Positions 32,444-39,466 of a stretch of 49,384 nucleotides of DNA are shown here, in pieces. The stretch's first letter is position 1; every line of letters starts with the position of its first letter. Source of the stretch: a virus. The DNA lies in IMG/VR virus record IMGVR_UViG_3300009091_000003, positions 1-49,384 of that record; one strand, given 5' to 3'. Made by a program: the position numbers and the translations under genes. The notes under the pieces are model-generated. The model was not told the origin of the DNA and ran no database searches. It saw nothing but the letters and a program-made list of their open reading frames with translations.

Positions 32444-32672
32444 TAGCAGCCTCCTGTTCTGAATAGATAATAAACCCTTTAGCTCTGGATTTCTTTGGCT
32501 CGGCTGGGGTGGCTTTGCTACTAGCACGGCGGGTCGGGGCGGTTGCAATAGTAGCTCGCAGGTCTGCAAATAGGGCCAGTAATTCATCATCTCCTAGCAG
32601 GTCCCAACCCGGCGGTAGAAAACGGACCTTCTCCACTAGTGGACTGTCGCTGTCATCAGTGCTAATACGCAT
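32409..32672 (-). CDS. Small protein with RxKGF motif (87 aa)
   Basis: Acidic N-terminus (MRISTDDSDSPLVEKVRFLP), a short Leu-rich helix (DDELLALFADLRATIATA), a linker rich in Ser, Lys, Ala and Pro, then KKSRAKGFIIYSEQEA and an acidic end. The R-A-K-G-F core is shared with three other proteins of this phage. Here it is about 22 residues from the C-terminus rather than at the very end. Function unknown. Confidence 0.6.
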   Translation of the reverse strand: MRISTDDSDSPLVEKVRFLPPGWDLLGDDELLALFADLRATIATAPTRRASSKATPAEPKKSRAKGFIIYSEQEAANDVSIEDPSIE

Positions 32673-32934
32673 TTCTGATCTCCTCTAGGAATACTTTTCG
32701 TAGCCACCTTACATCCGCCTTCAGGGCCTCGGCGCACCATATTAACGTACAGGGCTCGGCTATGTCGTTCCGAACCCACTCTATTATATCTCGCAGGTGC
32801 CGGCCCCGGTCTAGTCTTAGATCTAGCCATGCTCTATCCAAAACAGCCGCCGCGACCCTAACCGCTGGCTCTACATCCCCTAACTTCAATAGCTCACGGC
32901 TCTCTTTCATCTTCCCCTTCGCATATGTTGGCAT
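32662..32934 (-). CDS. Small helical conserved phage-type protein (90 aa)
   Basis: Helical and basic. DRGRHLRDIIEWVRNDIAEP and LIWCAEALKADVRWLRKVFL follow a pattern known from small phage proteins (WI...F..C..L..d...vR) possibly related to DNA-binding helix bundles. ATG 32934 has GAGGA upstream; ATG 32910 with AAGGGG is an alternative start. Overlaps both neighbours. Confidence 0.55.
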   Translation of the reverse strand: MPTYAKGKMKESRELLKLGDVEPAVRVAAAVLDRAWLDLRLDRGRHLRDIIEWVRNDIAEPCTLIWCAEALKADVRWLRKVFLEEIRNAY

Positions 32935-33196
32935 CTTGTTGTTCCTCTATTTCTTCCTTAGACAGACTTTGCTCCAACAAGATATCATCAGCTACTAGAT
33001 TAGACACTTCTTCCATCATTAGGGTAATGGAATGTGGGTAGCGGTCTAGGAAGATGGCAATAACACGGGCCAGGATACGCCTAGTGCCGATCTCGCCATG
33101 CTCCTTAGACAGCTTCTCAAAGATAGCAATAGCATCATCTTCATCACTCTGATCCCAATTCTCCCCGTCGTTATGCTGTACTGCATCATAAGCCAT
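32894..33196 (-). CDS. Acidic helical protein (100 aa)
   Basis: Start ATG 33196 (MAYDAVQHNDGENW) is preferred to an upstream in-frame start because GAGGG lies 8 nt before it. Very acidic (DQSDEDDAIAIFEKLSKEHG, EEIEEQQDANICEGEDEREP) with an amphipathic middle (RRILARVIAIFLDRYPHSIT). Possible DNA mimic or protein-binding role, but no family recognised. Confidence 0.5.
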   Translation of the reverse strand: MAYDAVQHNDGENWDQSDEDDAIAIFEKLSKEHGEIGTRRILARVIAIFLDRYPHSITLMMEEVSNLVADDILLEQSLSKEEIEEQQDANICEGEDEREP

Positions 33197-33461
33197 CAGC
33201 AAAGCCCTCACACTCGAAGTGAATTTTGGTAGCAATCTTCACGGCTAGATCGACTATCAATTCCCCCTTATAGGTAGCGGCCAGGATGCTATCGTCAGTC
33301 TGGATAATAGCGGGCATCCCATAGACCCGCAGCAGTGAGCAGGTTAGTTGTGTTACTCTATCACCTAGGGTTCTTCTAATAGCAGCCTCCGCGGCTAGTG
33401 CTTTGTCCTGCTCGTTGCAGTAGCTATCCCAATCCTTAGACGGGTCCCAATTAATCGACAT
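33186..33461 (-). CDS. Protein of unknown function (91 aa)
   Basis: MSINWDPSKDWDSYCNEQDK at the start, then a helical segment and a beta segment (AIIQTDDSILAATYKGELIV). ATG 33461 shares its A with the upstream gene's stop. AGGAGGAT upstream. No motif recognised. Confidence 0.5.
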   Translation of the reverse strand: MSINWDPSKDWDSYCNEQDKALAAEAAIRRTLGDRVTQLTCSLLRVYGMPAIIQTDDSILAATYKGELIVDLAVKIATKIHFECEGFADGL

Positions 33462-33844
33462 TAATATCCTCCTTTCTTATCCCAATCGCGCTCCCACCTA
33501 TCAGCAGCCCTATCGGAATCATAGGGATCATAGTCCTCATAATCACGGCGCTTCCTATCGGCCTCATCCTCTAATGCAGAGTCTTCCCAACTAGAGGCTT
33601 GCTCTTCTCCATATTCAATGAGGGTATCTTCATCAAAGACAAGACCACAGCCTTTGCAGACTAATTCAGTAGTCTCGGTTGGCTCAACATAGGAGGGCTC
33701 ACCGGGGTCTGAGTAGCCGGGACAATCGGGATTAGAGCAGGGATGAAAGTAGCCACCAGTGAAGCTGAAGGTAGTCTCCACTTCACAGTTAGGACAAGTA
33801 TAGCCAAATGTGCCAGAGCGATTCCGGGTTGGCTTGTAGGTCAT
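33461..33844 (-). CDS. Double zinc-ribbon protein
   Basis: 127 residues with three Cys pairs: CPNC about residue 17, CSNPDC about 36 and CKGC about 64, each in a ribbon-like setting (FGYTCPNCEVETTFSF, ELVCKGCGLVFDED). The C-terminal 45 residues are extremely charged (DEADRKRRDYEDYDPYDSDR) and probably disordered. Likely a nucleic-acid- or polymerase-binding regulator. Operon-linked at both sides. Confidence 0.6.
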   Translation of the reverse strand: MTYKPTRNRSGTFGYTCPNCEVETTFSFTGGYFHPCSNPDCPGYSDPGEPSYVEPTETTELVCKGCGLVFDEDTLIEYGEEQASSWEDSALEDEADRKRRDYEDYDPYDSDRAADRWERDWDKKGGY

Positions 33845-33845
33845 A

Positions 33846-34091
33846 TTAGCACCACTCCTTTACGGTTAATTGCATGGTCTTAGAATCACGGTAATTGCTG
33901 CTGAAGATACGCTCGGCTAGGGCGGCAATATCCATCTCGCCTTCTAAGCAGAACCAGCGCCCGCCGGGGCCAAAGTTAAGTGTGTAAACAGTTTGGCTAA
34001 CCGCCAGCGAACCGTCTGGGCGATAGTGTAGATGATACTCGCGCCTAAGTGTTACAGTGGAGTGGTAGAATTCCTCATTAGTCAACATCAA
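33846..34091 (-). CDS. Small beta-rich protein (81 aa)
   Basis: FYHSTVTLRREYHLHYRPDG and QTVYTLNFGPGGRWFCLEGE suggest beta hairpins followed by a helix (MDIAALAERIFSSNYRDS). Start ATG-ATG near 34091 with AAGGAGACAG upstream. Begins 11 nt after the stop of the upstream gene. No family recognised. Confidence 0.5.
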   Translation of the reverse strand: MMLTNEEFYHSTVTLRREYHLHYRPDGSLAVSQTVYTLNFGPGGRWFCLEGEMDIAALAERIFSSNYRDSKTMQLTVKEWC

Positions 34092-34102
34092 CTGTCTCCT
34101 TC

Positions 34103-34342
34103 TTAGTGGCCGATGGGCCGGTTGTAGATATACCTAGCCAGTACAGCAGTTGGGATTGGATAACAAGCAGGCGGAACTGTTATAACACCAGAGCCGAAGT
34201 CAATAATAGTGGTGATGACTAGAAAGTATTTGTCATCCTCGTCTATTATAAGAATGGTGGACTCGCTATCGTAGAAGTCTGTTACCATCAGTGGGTTATC
34301 TCGGGGCTCTTCTATCTCATTAGGGAATACAGCAACTCTCAT
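34103..34342 (-). CDS. Small beta-rich protein (79 aa)
   Basis: Composed of hydrophobic beta segments (STILIIDEDDKYFLVITTII, FGSGVITVPPACYPIPTAVL) with an acidic N-terminus. Its ATG overlaps the stop of the upstream gene by 4 nt. No motif recognised; kept for operon context and AAGGAG ribosome site. Confidence 0.45.
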   Translation of the reverse strand: MRVAVFPNEIEEPRDNPLMVTDFYDSESTILIIDEDDKYFLVITTIIDFGSGVITVPPACYPIPTAVLARYIYNRPIGH

Positions 34343-34740
34343 CCGCGACTCCTTTTCTTAGGACTAGCAAAGGTAGCCAGGGCCCACTTTCTTACATTCA
34401 TGGCCTCACTACCGGCGCTATTCCAGCCACCTCCGTGGTTCCACTCTATTACCAAAGCACGGGGCAATTCAACACCCTCATTATACACTTCCATCGGAAC
34501 ACTAGTAGGCAGCCCATCACCGCCATAGTCACCTGATAGAATAATACAGTGCCCTTTAATTCGACACTGGCCCATCATCCAGTGGCCGCATTGCTGTAAT
34601 GCTACTTGCCTAACAATGGCCCGGATTGGATATCCTAGCCCCTCCATGCCGGGCGGCTGCATTAGGATTAGAAATGGCCCTCTTCTAGCACATTGCTGAG
34701 AGCCCCGGTAGTAGGTAGTGGTTGGCTTTATATACATCAA
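34339..34740 (-). CDS. Protein of unknown function (133 aa)
   Basis: Contains GPFLILMQPPGMEGLGYPIR, QCGHWMMGQCRIKGHCIILS and VIEWNHGGGWNSAGSEAMNV, with several Cys and His that could bind a metal. The C-terminus ends KKRSRG, vaguely like the RxKGF tails elsewhere but without the Phe. Overlaps the VWA gene's stop by 4 nt (ATGA-type), so likely co-expressed with it. Confidence 0.5.
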   Translation of the reverse strand: MMYIKPTTTYYRGSQQCARRGPFLILMQPPGMEGLGYPIRAIVRQVALQQCGHWMMGQCRIKGHCIILSGDYGGDGLPTSVPMEVYNEGVELPRALVIEWNHGGGWNSAGSEAMNVRKWALATFASPKKRSRG

Positions 34741-35393
34741 CAGGCCTCCTTATGCTCCAGCAATAGGCGGGCTCGGGTCTCTAGCTTGGCAAAGTGCGCG
34801 GTTAATTCCTCAGGTGACTTACAGTAGGTATAAACACCGCCGGTGATCTTAGACATCTGCTGTAGGACAGAGCCATTGAATCTATCTTGCTCCCCGATAG
34901 CAATGGTGTCTATCTTAATGCCGAGATCCTTGTAGGTCTGGCAAATAGACAGGATGCCATCTACTCCATCAGTCGGGGCACCGTCACTGAGAAAGACTAT
35001 CCGATTAGGATTCAACTCAGCCGCGGCTGATAAAGCAGCAGAGTAATTAGTAGTCTCCCCAATAGCGGGCGGGTGGCACATATCGGCTACCATTAACATA
35101 TCAGCAGTCGGGGCTATGACGGTTTCGGCATAGTGGCTGAATTGAATCAGCCCTAGCTTAGTAAAAGCAGGACTGCTACGCTTGGCTAAACAGGCAGCCG
35201 CCTCTGCTGCGGCTAGCTGTCGAGTTTTATTGGACCAGAGCGATTGCATGGAGCCGCTACTATCCAGCACCATAACAACACGCTCTTTATTAACAGTAGT
35301 AACAAGTTCCTTCCCATTAGTTGCTACAGTCTCTATAGAGTCATCGAAGATAATACGCCCATTGATAACCTTGAACTTTCTACCTTCAGCCAT
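34737..35393 (-). CDS. VWA-domain protein with intact MIDAS
   Basis: 218 residues. The metal-ion-dependent adhesion site is complete: DSSGS at 44-48, Thr at 114-115 (ETTNYSAAL) and Asp at 137 (FLSDGAPTD). The order of strands (RVVMVLDSSG, LGLIQFSHYA, RIVFLSDGAP, IKIDTIAIGE) is that of bacterial VWA domains, which bind protein partners in a metal-dependent way. No signal peptide or membrane segment, so it acts in the cytoplasm. The neighbour upstream has a J-like domain; VWA proteins often work with ATPases or chaperones, but the partner here is unknown. Confidence 0.8.
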   Translation of the reverse strand: MAEGRKFKVINGRIIFDDSIETVATNGKELVTTVNKERVVMVLDSSGSMQSLWSNKTRQLAAAEAAACLAKRSSPAFTKLGLIQFSHYAETVIAPTADMLMVADMCHPPAIGETTNYSAALSAAAELNPNRIVFLSDGAPTDGVDGILSICQTYKDLGIKIDTIAIGEQDRFNGSVLQQMSKITGGVYTYCKSPEELTAHFAKLETRARLLLEHKEAC

Positions 35394-35411
35394 CTACTAC
35401 CTCCTTATTGG

Positions 35412-35921
35412 TTAGACCTTAAACAGTTGCTTCTGAACATGCTGCCATGTTATATTAAGCTCGGCCATAGCATCACTAGAGCCTCCCCGGTCTGGATGCA
35501 GTTTAATAGCCGCCTTCCTATACAGGAGCTTGGCTTGGTCTAGGGTTAGTTGGCTTGGATTATCGTCATAGCCAACAATCTCAGCAAACTCAGACAGATA
35601 ATCAGCCCCGACATCTTCTATTTCTACAGAGATATGGGAGTGATCGAATCTCTGTAGGGTAGTGATCCAAAAGCCATACAACGCTAAAGTATGCTCTACC
35701 TTCTCCCTAACATCAGCGGGATAATACCAACGCTTAGACTCGGGGTCATCATAGCCGCCGCTATCGCGGAGCCAAAAGATAAGCTCTTGCTTCTTACGTT
35801 TCTTTTCAAATGGAGGATCGGGGATAGAGAACATTCCTAGATCCTCATGCCAGAGGCGGGCTAGTTTCTTCCTTCTAGGGGGCCGGGACCAACTACGACG
35901 ACGACTATGATAATATGCCAT
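35412..35921 (-). CDS. J-domain (DnaJ-like) co-chaperone, J domain at C-terminus
   Basis: 169 residues. The C-terminal 45 residues (LTLDQAKLLYRKAAIKLHPD at about 125-144, RGGSSDAMAELNITWQHVQK) hold helix II, the HPD motif at 142-144 and helix III of a J domain. J domains stimulate DnaK ATPase. The N-terminus is strongly basic (SRRRSWSRPPRRKKLARLWH) and the middle is unrelated to DnaJ. Compare large T antigen, where a viral J domain recruits host Hsp70; here it would recruit host DnaK. Confidence 0.75.
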   Translation of the reverse strand: MAYYHSRRRSWSRPPRRKKLARLWHEDLGMFSIPDPPFEKKRKKQELIFWLRDSGGYDDPESKRWYYPADVREKVEHTLALYGFWITTLQRFDHSHISVEIEDVGADYLSEFAEIVGYDDNPSQLTLDQAKLLYRKAAIKLHPDRGGSSDAMAELNITWQHVQKQLFKV

Positions 35922-35941
35922 CCTAGCGATTCTCCTTTCTA

Positions 35942-36505
35942 TTAGTCAATAGAGGTAGGAAACATAAAGCCCCTAGCGCGGCGGGCTGAGGGCTGCTTAG
36001 GAGCTTGCTTAGAGGAGGGTTGCTGTTTAATGATCTTAGTGGGGCCGGGGCAGGAGCCGCTGCTAATATGCTCATTCAGGGCAAAGAATGAGCCTTGCTC
36101 GATACGGCAGCTAGGGCAGATATGGGCCGCCTTTAGGGAGGGGCCAATAGGGGGCAGGATTGCTAAGACCTGTAGTTTCTTAGCTAGGGCGGTTTCATTA
36201 TCAGATAGCTGCTGTAGCAAAGCAGCACGCTGGGCTAGCAACGGGGCCACTTCAGCCGCTCGATAGCAGTCCTCGCATTGGCCCATTATAAAGCCTAGCT
36301 TGCCACACCCGCAGCGGTTAGTAAAGGCCACAGTAGGCCGACCATCCTCGAATGAATAGGGCCGGCCCATGTGCTGCTGTTGATAGCAGCTATCGCAGAG
36401 ATGCAGGAGTTTGTTATTAATCCGACAGGGCTGTGTTGCTATATTGGAGCAGCAACTATCAGCGGCGTTGATGCAGCTATCACACTCACATTTTCCAACA
36501 GCCAT
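35942..36505 (-). CDS. Multi-zinc-finger protein with RxRGF C-terminal tail
   Basis: 187 residues. Several Cys clusters (CECDSC, CDSCYQQQH, CGCGKLGF, CEDC) fill the first 85 residues; a helical Ala/Leu-rich stretch (APLLAQRAALLQQLSDNETA) follows, then a C2H2/C2HC-like unit (CPSCRIEQGSFFALNEHISS with a later Cys). The C-terminus is a Lys/Gln/Pro-rich linker and ARRARGFMFPTSID, part of the shared RxKGF set. First gene after a promoter-like site and a terminator. Probably a nucleic-acid-binding hub or regulator. Confidence 0.65.
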   Translation of the reverse strand: MAVGKCECDSCINAADSCCSNIATQPCRINNKLLHLCDSCYQQQHMGRPYSFEDGRPTVAFTNRCGCGKLGFIMGQCEDCYRAAEVAPLLAQRAALLQQLSDNETALAKKLQVLAILPPIGPSLKAAHICPSCRIEQGSFFALNEHISSGSCPGPTKIIKQQPSSKQAPKQPSARRARGFMFPTSID

Positions 36506-36586
36506 CGACTACCTCCTTCTATGTTAGTGTTGTTGGTTATTAGTTGGCTAGTGGGGAATTTCCTTAGTTAAACAGGTCACTGGTGT

Positions 36587-36615
36587 AAGATAACCACTTG
36601 CCCTGCCGCAGTCAA
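36587..36615 (-). promoter_or_regulatory. Sigma70-like promoter for the second early operon
   Basis: On the minus strand TTGACT (36615-36610), 17 bases, then TATCTT (36592-36587): 5/6 and 4/6 matches to consensus. It lies between the terminator at 36.7 kb and the zinc-finger gene starting at 36505, the place where a new operon must start. The leader of about 75 nt ends with GAAGGAGG before the ATG. Confidence 0.45.
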
Positions 36616-36694
36616 GGGCGTGAACGGATTTCATGCAGCACAGGCGGTTGTATAAGGGCGGCTAATAGATAGACCATATCCATAGACAGCCTGT

Positions 36695-36734
36695 AAAAAC
36701 AAAAGTAGGGGCCTCTATAATAGCAGGCCCCTAC
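36695..36734 (-). terminator. Rho-independent terminator (leftward)
   Basis: Perfect 10-bp stem GTAGGGGCCT / AGGCCCCTAC (36705-36714 and 36725-36734) with a 10-base loop, followed on the minus strand by TTTTGTTTTT. It lies 74 nt after the stop of the first early operon, so it separates the regulator operon from the rest of the early genes. Confidence 0.85.
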
Positions 36735-36800
36735 TCGGGCCGGGGTGGGCAGTGATAATAGGCCACTAACAACAGGGCGACTGCGGCTGTTAGGTAGCAA

Positions 36801-36812
36801 GTGCTAGTTAAA
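36801..36812 (+). repeat. GTGCTAGTTAAA element, copy 1
   Basis: Overlaps the stop of the leftward RxKGF gene. The same 12-mer, with one change in one copy, occurs twice in the non-coding region before the terminase genes (39301, 39426). Candidate regulator-binding site or chance. Confidence 0.3.
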
Positions 36813-37236
36813 CAATAAAACCCTTAGCCCGGCGGCCCTTAGCCGCTGCTGTCTTAGCTGGGGCATACTTAGACACAAGGGATTGCCGCATTGAGAGCTG
36901 ATGGGCGCTGTTAATAGCCGTCCAAATACGCGAGCGCAGAGTCTCAGCGTCGATGCCAATAGCATACAGCTCACCATCGCTGCTTTTAATGGGGAGGTCA
37001 ATTTCCTTATCTTGGGGCGGATCACCAACCGGAGCTACGCCAACAAGGCGGCCCGCTTTAGCCACCTGATTACAGGCCTCGGTAAACGCCTTCAGATCGC
37101 TAAGGACATTCTCCAAAGAGGGGCCACTGTTGGGCATCTCGGGGACAAGCCGCATATCAACATGGTCTTGCTTATCCTTAGAGTGCTCGGCTGAGAGGGT
37201 GGTTGCTACCACAGTGAAGCGTTGTTTTGCTGCCAT
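36808..37236 (-). CDS. RxKGF-tailed protein A (142 aa)
   Basis: N-terminal beta segment (RFTVVATTLSAEHSKDKQDH), VPEMPNSGPSLENVLSDLKA, a GDPP turn, a helical segment (DAETLRSRIWTAINSAHQLS) and a K/A/P-rich linker ending KGRRAKGFIV at the very C-terminus. It aligns by eye with the rightward protein at 38608 over almost its whole length, so the two are paralogues on opposite strands of the divergent region. Terminated by the hairpin at 36.7 kb. Family unknown; the tail is probably an interaction motif. AAAGGAG precedes the start. Confidence 0.65.
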   Translation of the reverse strand: MAAKQRFTVVATTLSAEHSKDKQDHVDMRLVPEMPNSGPSLENVLSDLKAFTEACNQVAKAGRLVGVAPVGDPPQDKEIDLPIKSSDGELYAIGIDAETLRSRIWTAINSAHQLSMRQSLVSKYAPAKTAAAKGRRAKGFIV

Positions 37237-37326
37237 TGCTAGATTCTCCTTTCAAGGGGTGGGTTGCTATTCAACAGGTCGCAGTCGCCACTGCTATCGG
37301 GGTGCCTATTCAACAGGGGCAAGGTA
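37237..37326 (-). repeat. Intergenic spacer with direct repeat CTATTCAACAGG
   Basis: Two exact copies of the 12-mer CTATTCAACAGG (37267-37278 and 37306-37317), 39 bp apart, between a ribbon-helix-helix gene and RxKGF protein A. Spacing is near four helical turns, compatible with an operator for the ribbon-helix-helix proteins. Confidence 0.4.
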
Positions 37327-37632
37327 TCACGGCTTGCTTAGGATGTCAAGGGGGCCGGGTGGTTTATTTTCGTCATCAGCGGGATCGGGGCCGACTATGA
37401 AAGATTCGATATCGGGAGGCGGGGCAAAGGTATCAGCACTATCCCGCGAAGCGGGGGCATCATGGAAGCGATAAGTGCTATCAAAAACTTCTAGCAAGCA
37501 GTGCCTTAAGACACCACTAATACCGCCGCTGATACGCAACCTGGCCTCTAGATTCTTAATCAACTTCAGCTCGTGCTCGGTTAAATACACGGAGTATTGC
37601 AGCCTAGAGCCCTTAGTGGTCGTCTGCCTCAT
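37327..37632 (-). CDS. Ribbon-helix-helix-like DNA-binding protein 2
   Basis: 101 residues. SRLQYSVYLTEHELKLIKNL followed by ARLRISGGISGVLRHCLLEV has the beta-strand, turn, helix, turn, helix layout of ribbon-helix-helix repressors. The C-terminal half is Pro/Asp-rich and probably disordered. It overlaps the stop of the upstream ribbon-helix-helix gene by 20 nt. Likely a transcription regulator of the early region. Confidence 0.55.
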   Translation of the reverse strand: MRQTTTKGSRLQYSVYLTEHELKLIKNLEARLRISGGISGVLRHCLLEVFDSTYRFHDAPASRDSADTFAPPPDIESFIVGPDPADDENKPPGPLDILSKP

Positions 37633-37900
37633 CTTCTAGATCCTCCCATGCTATGTCCTTCAATTCCCACTGTTGCTTTGGTTCATTAATCCGCAGTCCT
37701 AGCTGCCGCAATCCCTGTCGAATAACAGAAACAATACTAACCTTCATATCATCAGCATGCTGGGCTAATTCAACATACTCATCAACAGTCAACTTCAATT
37801 GCACCTGCTTACAGTGACGGTCTGTTGGCTTTCTATACACGCGCTTCTTATGAGCGCTGGGTCGCCTGTTGGTGGGAGATTGTTTGTTTGGATTAGCCAT
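37613..37900 (-). CDS. Ribbon-helix-helix DNA-binding protein 1
   Basis: 95 residues. Basic N-terminal arm (RRPSAHKKRVYRKPTDRHCK), then the ribbon-helix-helix core VQLKLTVDEYVELAQHADD and KVSIVSVIRQGLRQLGLRI. The end is acidic. First gene of the leftward block, next to the repeat-rich divergent region, the classic place for an early autoregulator. AAAGGAGC precedes ATG 37900. Confidence 0.65.
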   Translation of the reverse strand: MANPNKQSPTNRRPSAHKKRVYRKPTDRHCKQVQLKLTVDEYVELAQHADDMKVSIVSVIRQGLRQLGLRINEPKQQWELKDIAWEDLEDEADDH

Positions 37901-37943
37901 TGATAGTGCTCCTTTCTAGTGGTAGTTACTAATGAGTTAATAG

Positions 37944-37956
37944 GCCCCGAAGGGGC
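37944..37956. other. GC hairpin in the early leader
   Basis: GCCCCGAAGGGGC, a 5-bp GC stem with 3-base loop 44 nt upstream of the first early gene. It would sit in the 5' leader; possible stability or attenuation element. Confidence 0.35.
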
Positions 37957-38098
37957 GGGCTGGCAGAGTGAGTATGGCATTGCTGGGGGGGCATGGATAT
38001 GGATAGCAGTGGTGCAATGGGATGGCAGCAGCACCAATGGTACAGAGCACGGCTCTGGTGTAATACACTAACACAACAGGTACAGGAGACTATTGATA

Positions 38099-38113
38099 TA
38101 GTGCCTAGCACTA
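38099..38113. promoter_or_regulatory. Palindromic operator-like site
   Basis: TAGTGC-CTA-GCACTA, a 6-bp inverted repeat with a 3-base centre in the divergent region. Its half site (TAGTGCT on the minus strand) resembles the start of the repeated GTGCTRGTTAAA elements. Candidate target for the ribbon-helix-helix proteins. Confidence 0.4.
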
Positions 38114-38125
38114 TTACAATGCCAT

Positions 38126-38289
<164 letters not shown>

Positions 38290-38295
38290 ACTTAA

Positions 38296-38394
38296 CAGCA
38301 CCCCCTCAGAGAACTATAACACCCCTCCACAGCACCACTTCCAGCAGTGCATAACACCACACCCGTTCCCAGCACCCGGCTCTAACACAGCACC
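38296..38394. repeat. Four CAGCACC iterons
   Basis: CAGCACC at 38296, 38330, 38370 and 38388, in a C/A-rich stretch beside the palindrome. Short iterated sites next to a palindrome resemble origin architecture, though the spacing (34, 40, 18) is irregular. Confidence 0.45.
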
Positions 38395-38422
38395 GTCCTC
38401 AATCAACAGTAGCAAAAGCCAG

Positions 38423-38465
38423 TAGCCTCATATTACTCCAACAACAGCAATAGCCTCATTTTACT
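38423..38465. repeat. Direct repeat TAGCCTCATWTTACT
   Basis: Two 15-mers with one difference at 38423-38437 and 38451-38465, 28 bp apart (start to start). Part of the same repeat-rich divergent region. Confidence 0.6.
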
Positions 38466-38526
38466 ACCCCCGGCCCCTAGCTCCTGTTTCCTGCTTTTCC
38501 TAATCTTCTGAGCGGGCACGGGTGGC

Positions 38527-38554
38527 TTGCATAGCCTCGGGAAGCTGATATACT
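38527..38554 (+). promoter_or_regulatory. Possible rightward promoter
   Basis: TTGCAT (38527-38532), 16 bases, TATACT (38549-38554; 5/6 match to the -10 consensus). The -35 matches only 3/6. It lies 54 nt upstream of the rightward RxKGF gene, where a promoter is needed. Confidence 0.4.
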
Positions 38555-38607
38555 CGCATCAGGTAGCGGTAGGGGTTGCTGAGGTGGTGATACTAGAAGG
38601 GGGCATT

Positions 38608-39030
38608 ATGACTCGATATGTTGTCGTTGGTGGTAGTCTGGCAAAGGAATTTACTAGCAGCGGGCAAGTCGAAGTAGATCAAGTGCTCGTGCCTGAGATT
38701 CCTCACTCTGGCGATACATTGGAGGCGCTGTTTGAAGATCTTGCTAGTTACCTGCGGACGTGCCGCGAAGTAGACGCCAGCGGTACGGTTGAGGGTGTCT
38801 GGTTGCAGGGTGATCCGCCCGTTGAAGTACAGGGCAAGCGTCCACTCGAAAGTGGGCGTGGTTACGCCTACACTGTAGGGTTGACGGTAGCAGAACTGCG
38901 GTCTGCCATCAGTACGGGCGTTCGTGGTCGCTACAGTCAAGCTTGCACTAGTACATTAAAGAAGAAGCTCGGCAAAGAAGCTGGCAAGAAGGGGCGGCGG
39001 CCTAAAGGCTTCAATGTGGGTACGGTGTGA
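38608..39030 (+). CDS. RxKGF-tailed protein B (140 aa), paralogue of protein A
   Basis: ATG 38608 follows AGAAGGGGGCATT; an upstream in-frame TTG overlaps the promoter-like site. VPEIPHSGDTLEALFEDLAS, a GDPP turn and LTVAELRSAI align with VPEMPNSGPSLENVLSDLKA, GDPP and IDAETLRSRI of protein A. The end is a Lys-rich linker and KKGRRPKGFNVGTV. A gene copy on the other side of the origin-like region suggests duplication and inversion, with one copy in each transcription programme. Function unknown. Confidence 0.65.
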   Translation: MTRYVVVGGSLAKEFTSSGQVEVDQVLVPEIPHSGDTLEALFEDLASYLRTCREVDASGTVEGVWLQGDPPVEVQGKRPLESGRGYAYTVGLTVAELRSAISTGVRGRYSQACTSTLKKKLGKEAGKKGRRPKGFNVGTV

Positions 39031-39290
39031 CTATGCTCACTCAACCAACTGATAGGGCGGCGGCGTGGGCATTGTTAGACACGCTGCCGCATGGTGAGAA
39101 ATTAGCGGCTGAGGTCGTTTGGTCTATCAAGCGGCACGGCAAATACCTGCAGTTGCTCCCGGTCTACACTCCGGGGCATCAGCTATGCATTGGAGGTGAG
39201 CTAACCATAACACGATCAGGTCGTCAGGCGGTGCGCTGGAATGTTCGGTATGTGCGGCTGGCAACGATAGGTAGCTGCTTACCTTACTAG
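39027..39290 (+). CDS. Small basic protein (87 aa)
   Basis: GTG 39027 overlaps the previous stop (GTGA); ATG 39033 is an alternative. Helical N-terminus (DRAAAWALLDTLPHGEKLAA) then beta segments (GKYLQLLPVYTPGHQLCIGG, RQAVRWNVRYVRLATIG). No recognised motif. Coupled to RxKGF protein B, so possibly its partner. Confidence 0.45.
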   Translation: MTMLTQPTDRAAAWALLDTLPHGEKLAAEVVWSIKRHGKYLQLLPVYTPGHQLCIGGELTITRSGRQAVRWNVRYVRLATIGSCLPY

Positions 39291-39300
39291 TTACGGGCTA

Positions 39301-39312
39301 GTGCTGGTTAAA
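39301..39312 (+). repeat. GTGCTGGTTAAA element, copy 2
   Basis: One-base variant of the 12-mer at 36801 and 39426. It starts 11 bases after a stop codon and is followed by GTAGGGCAACTAG, resembling TCGGGATGACTAG after copy 3, so the repeat extends to about 28 bp with mismatches. Confidence 0.4.
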
Positions 39313-39355
39313 GTAGGGCAACTAGCCAACAATACTAGAGGCGGTCATTAGCGAA

Positions 39356-39373
39356 CGGCTAGTGGCCGCTTTT
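39356..39373 (+). terminator. Short hairpin with T tract
   Basis: CGGC-TAGTG-GCCG followed by CTTTT. Stem only 4 bp, extendable by alternative pairing with the upstream GCG. Could end the small two-gene rightward transcript. Confidence 0.4.
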
Positions 39374-39404
39374 AGTTACGCTAATAACCCAGTACACGGG
39401 GCGA

Positions 39405-39466
39405 AACGAATTGACACAACAGATAGTGCTAGTTAAATCGGGATGACTAGAGCGTGTCAATTCGTT
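39405..39466. repeat. 13-bp inverted repeat (AACGAATTGACAC)
   Basis: AACGAATTGACAC at 39405-39417 and its exact reverse complement at 39454-39466, with 36 bases between that include GTGCTAGTTAAA copy 3. Looks like a protein-binding or cruciform site upstream of the packaging genes. Confidence 0.6.
39426..39437 (+). repeat. GTGCTAGTTAAA element, copy 3
   Basis: Identical to the 36801 copy; lies in the loop of the 13-bp inverted repeat. Confidence 0.4.

Noticed and set aside
36612-36800. 62-codon minus-strand frame
   Set aside because: It contains the terminator hairpin and the region of the promoter and has no ribosome site.
23498-37900. Lysogeny module
   Set aside because: No integrase, recombinase, CI-like repressor or att-like repeat was found; the ribbon-helix-helix proteins alone do not show lysogeny.
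38960-39030. RxKGF tail as an AT-hook
   Set aside because: AT-hooks need the R-G-R-P core; GRRPKGF and its relatives do not have it and the Phe is constant.
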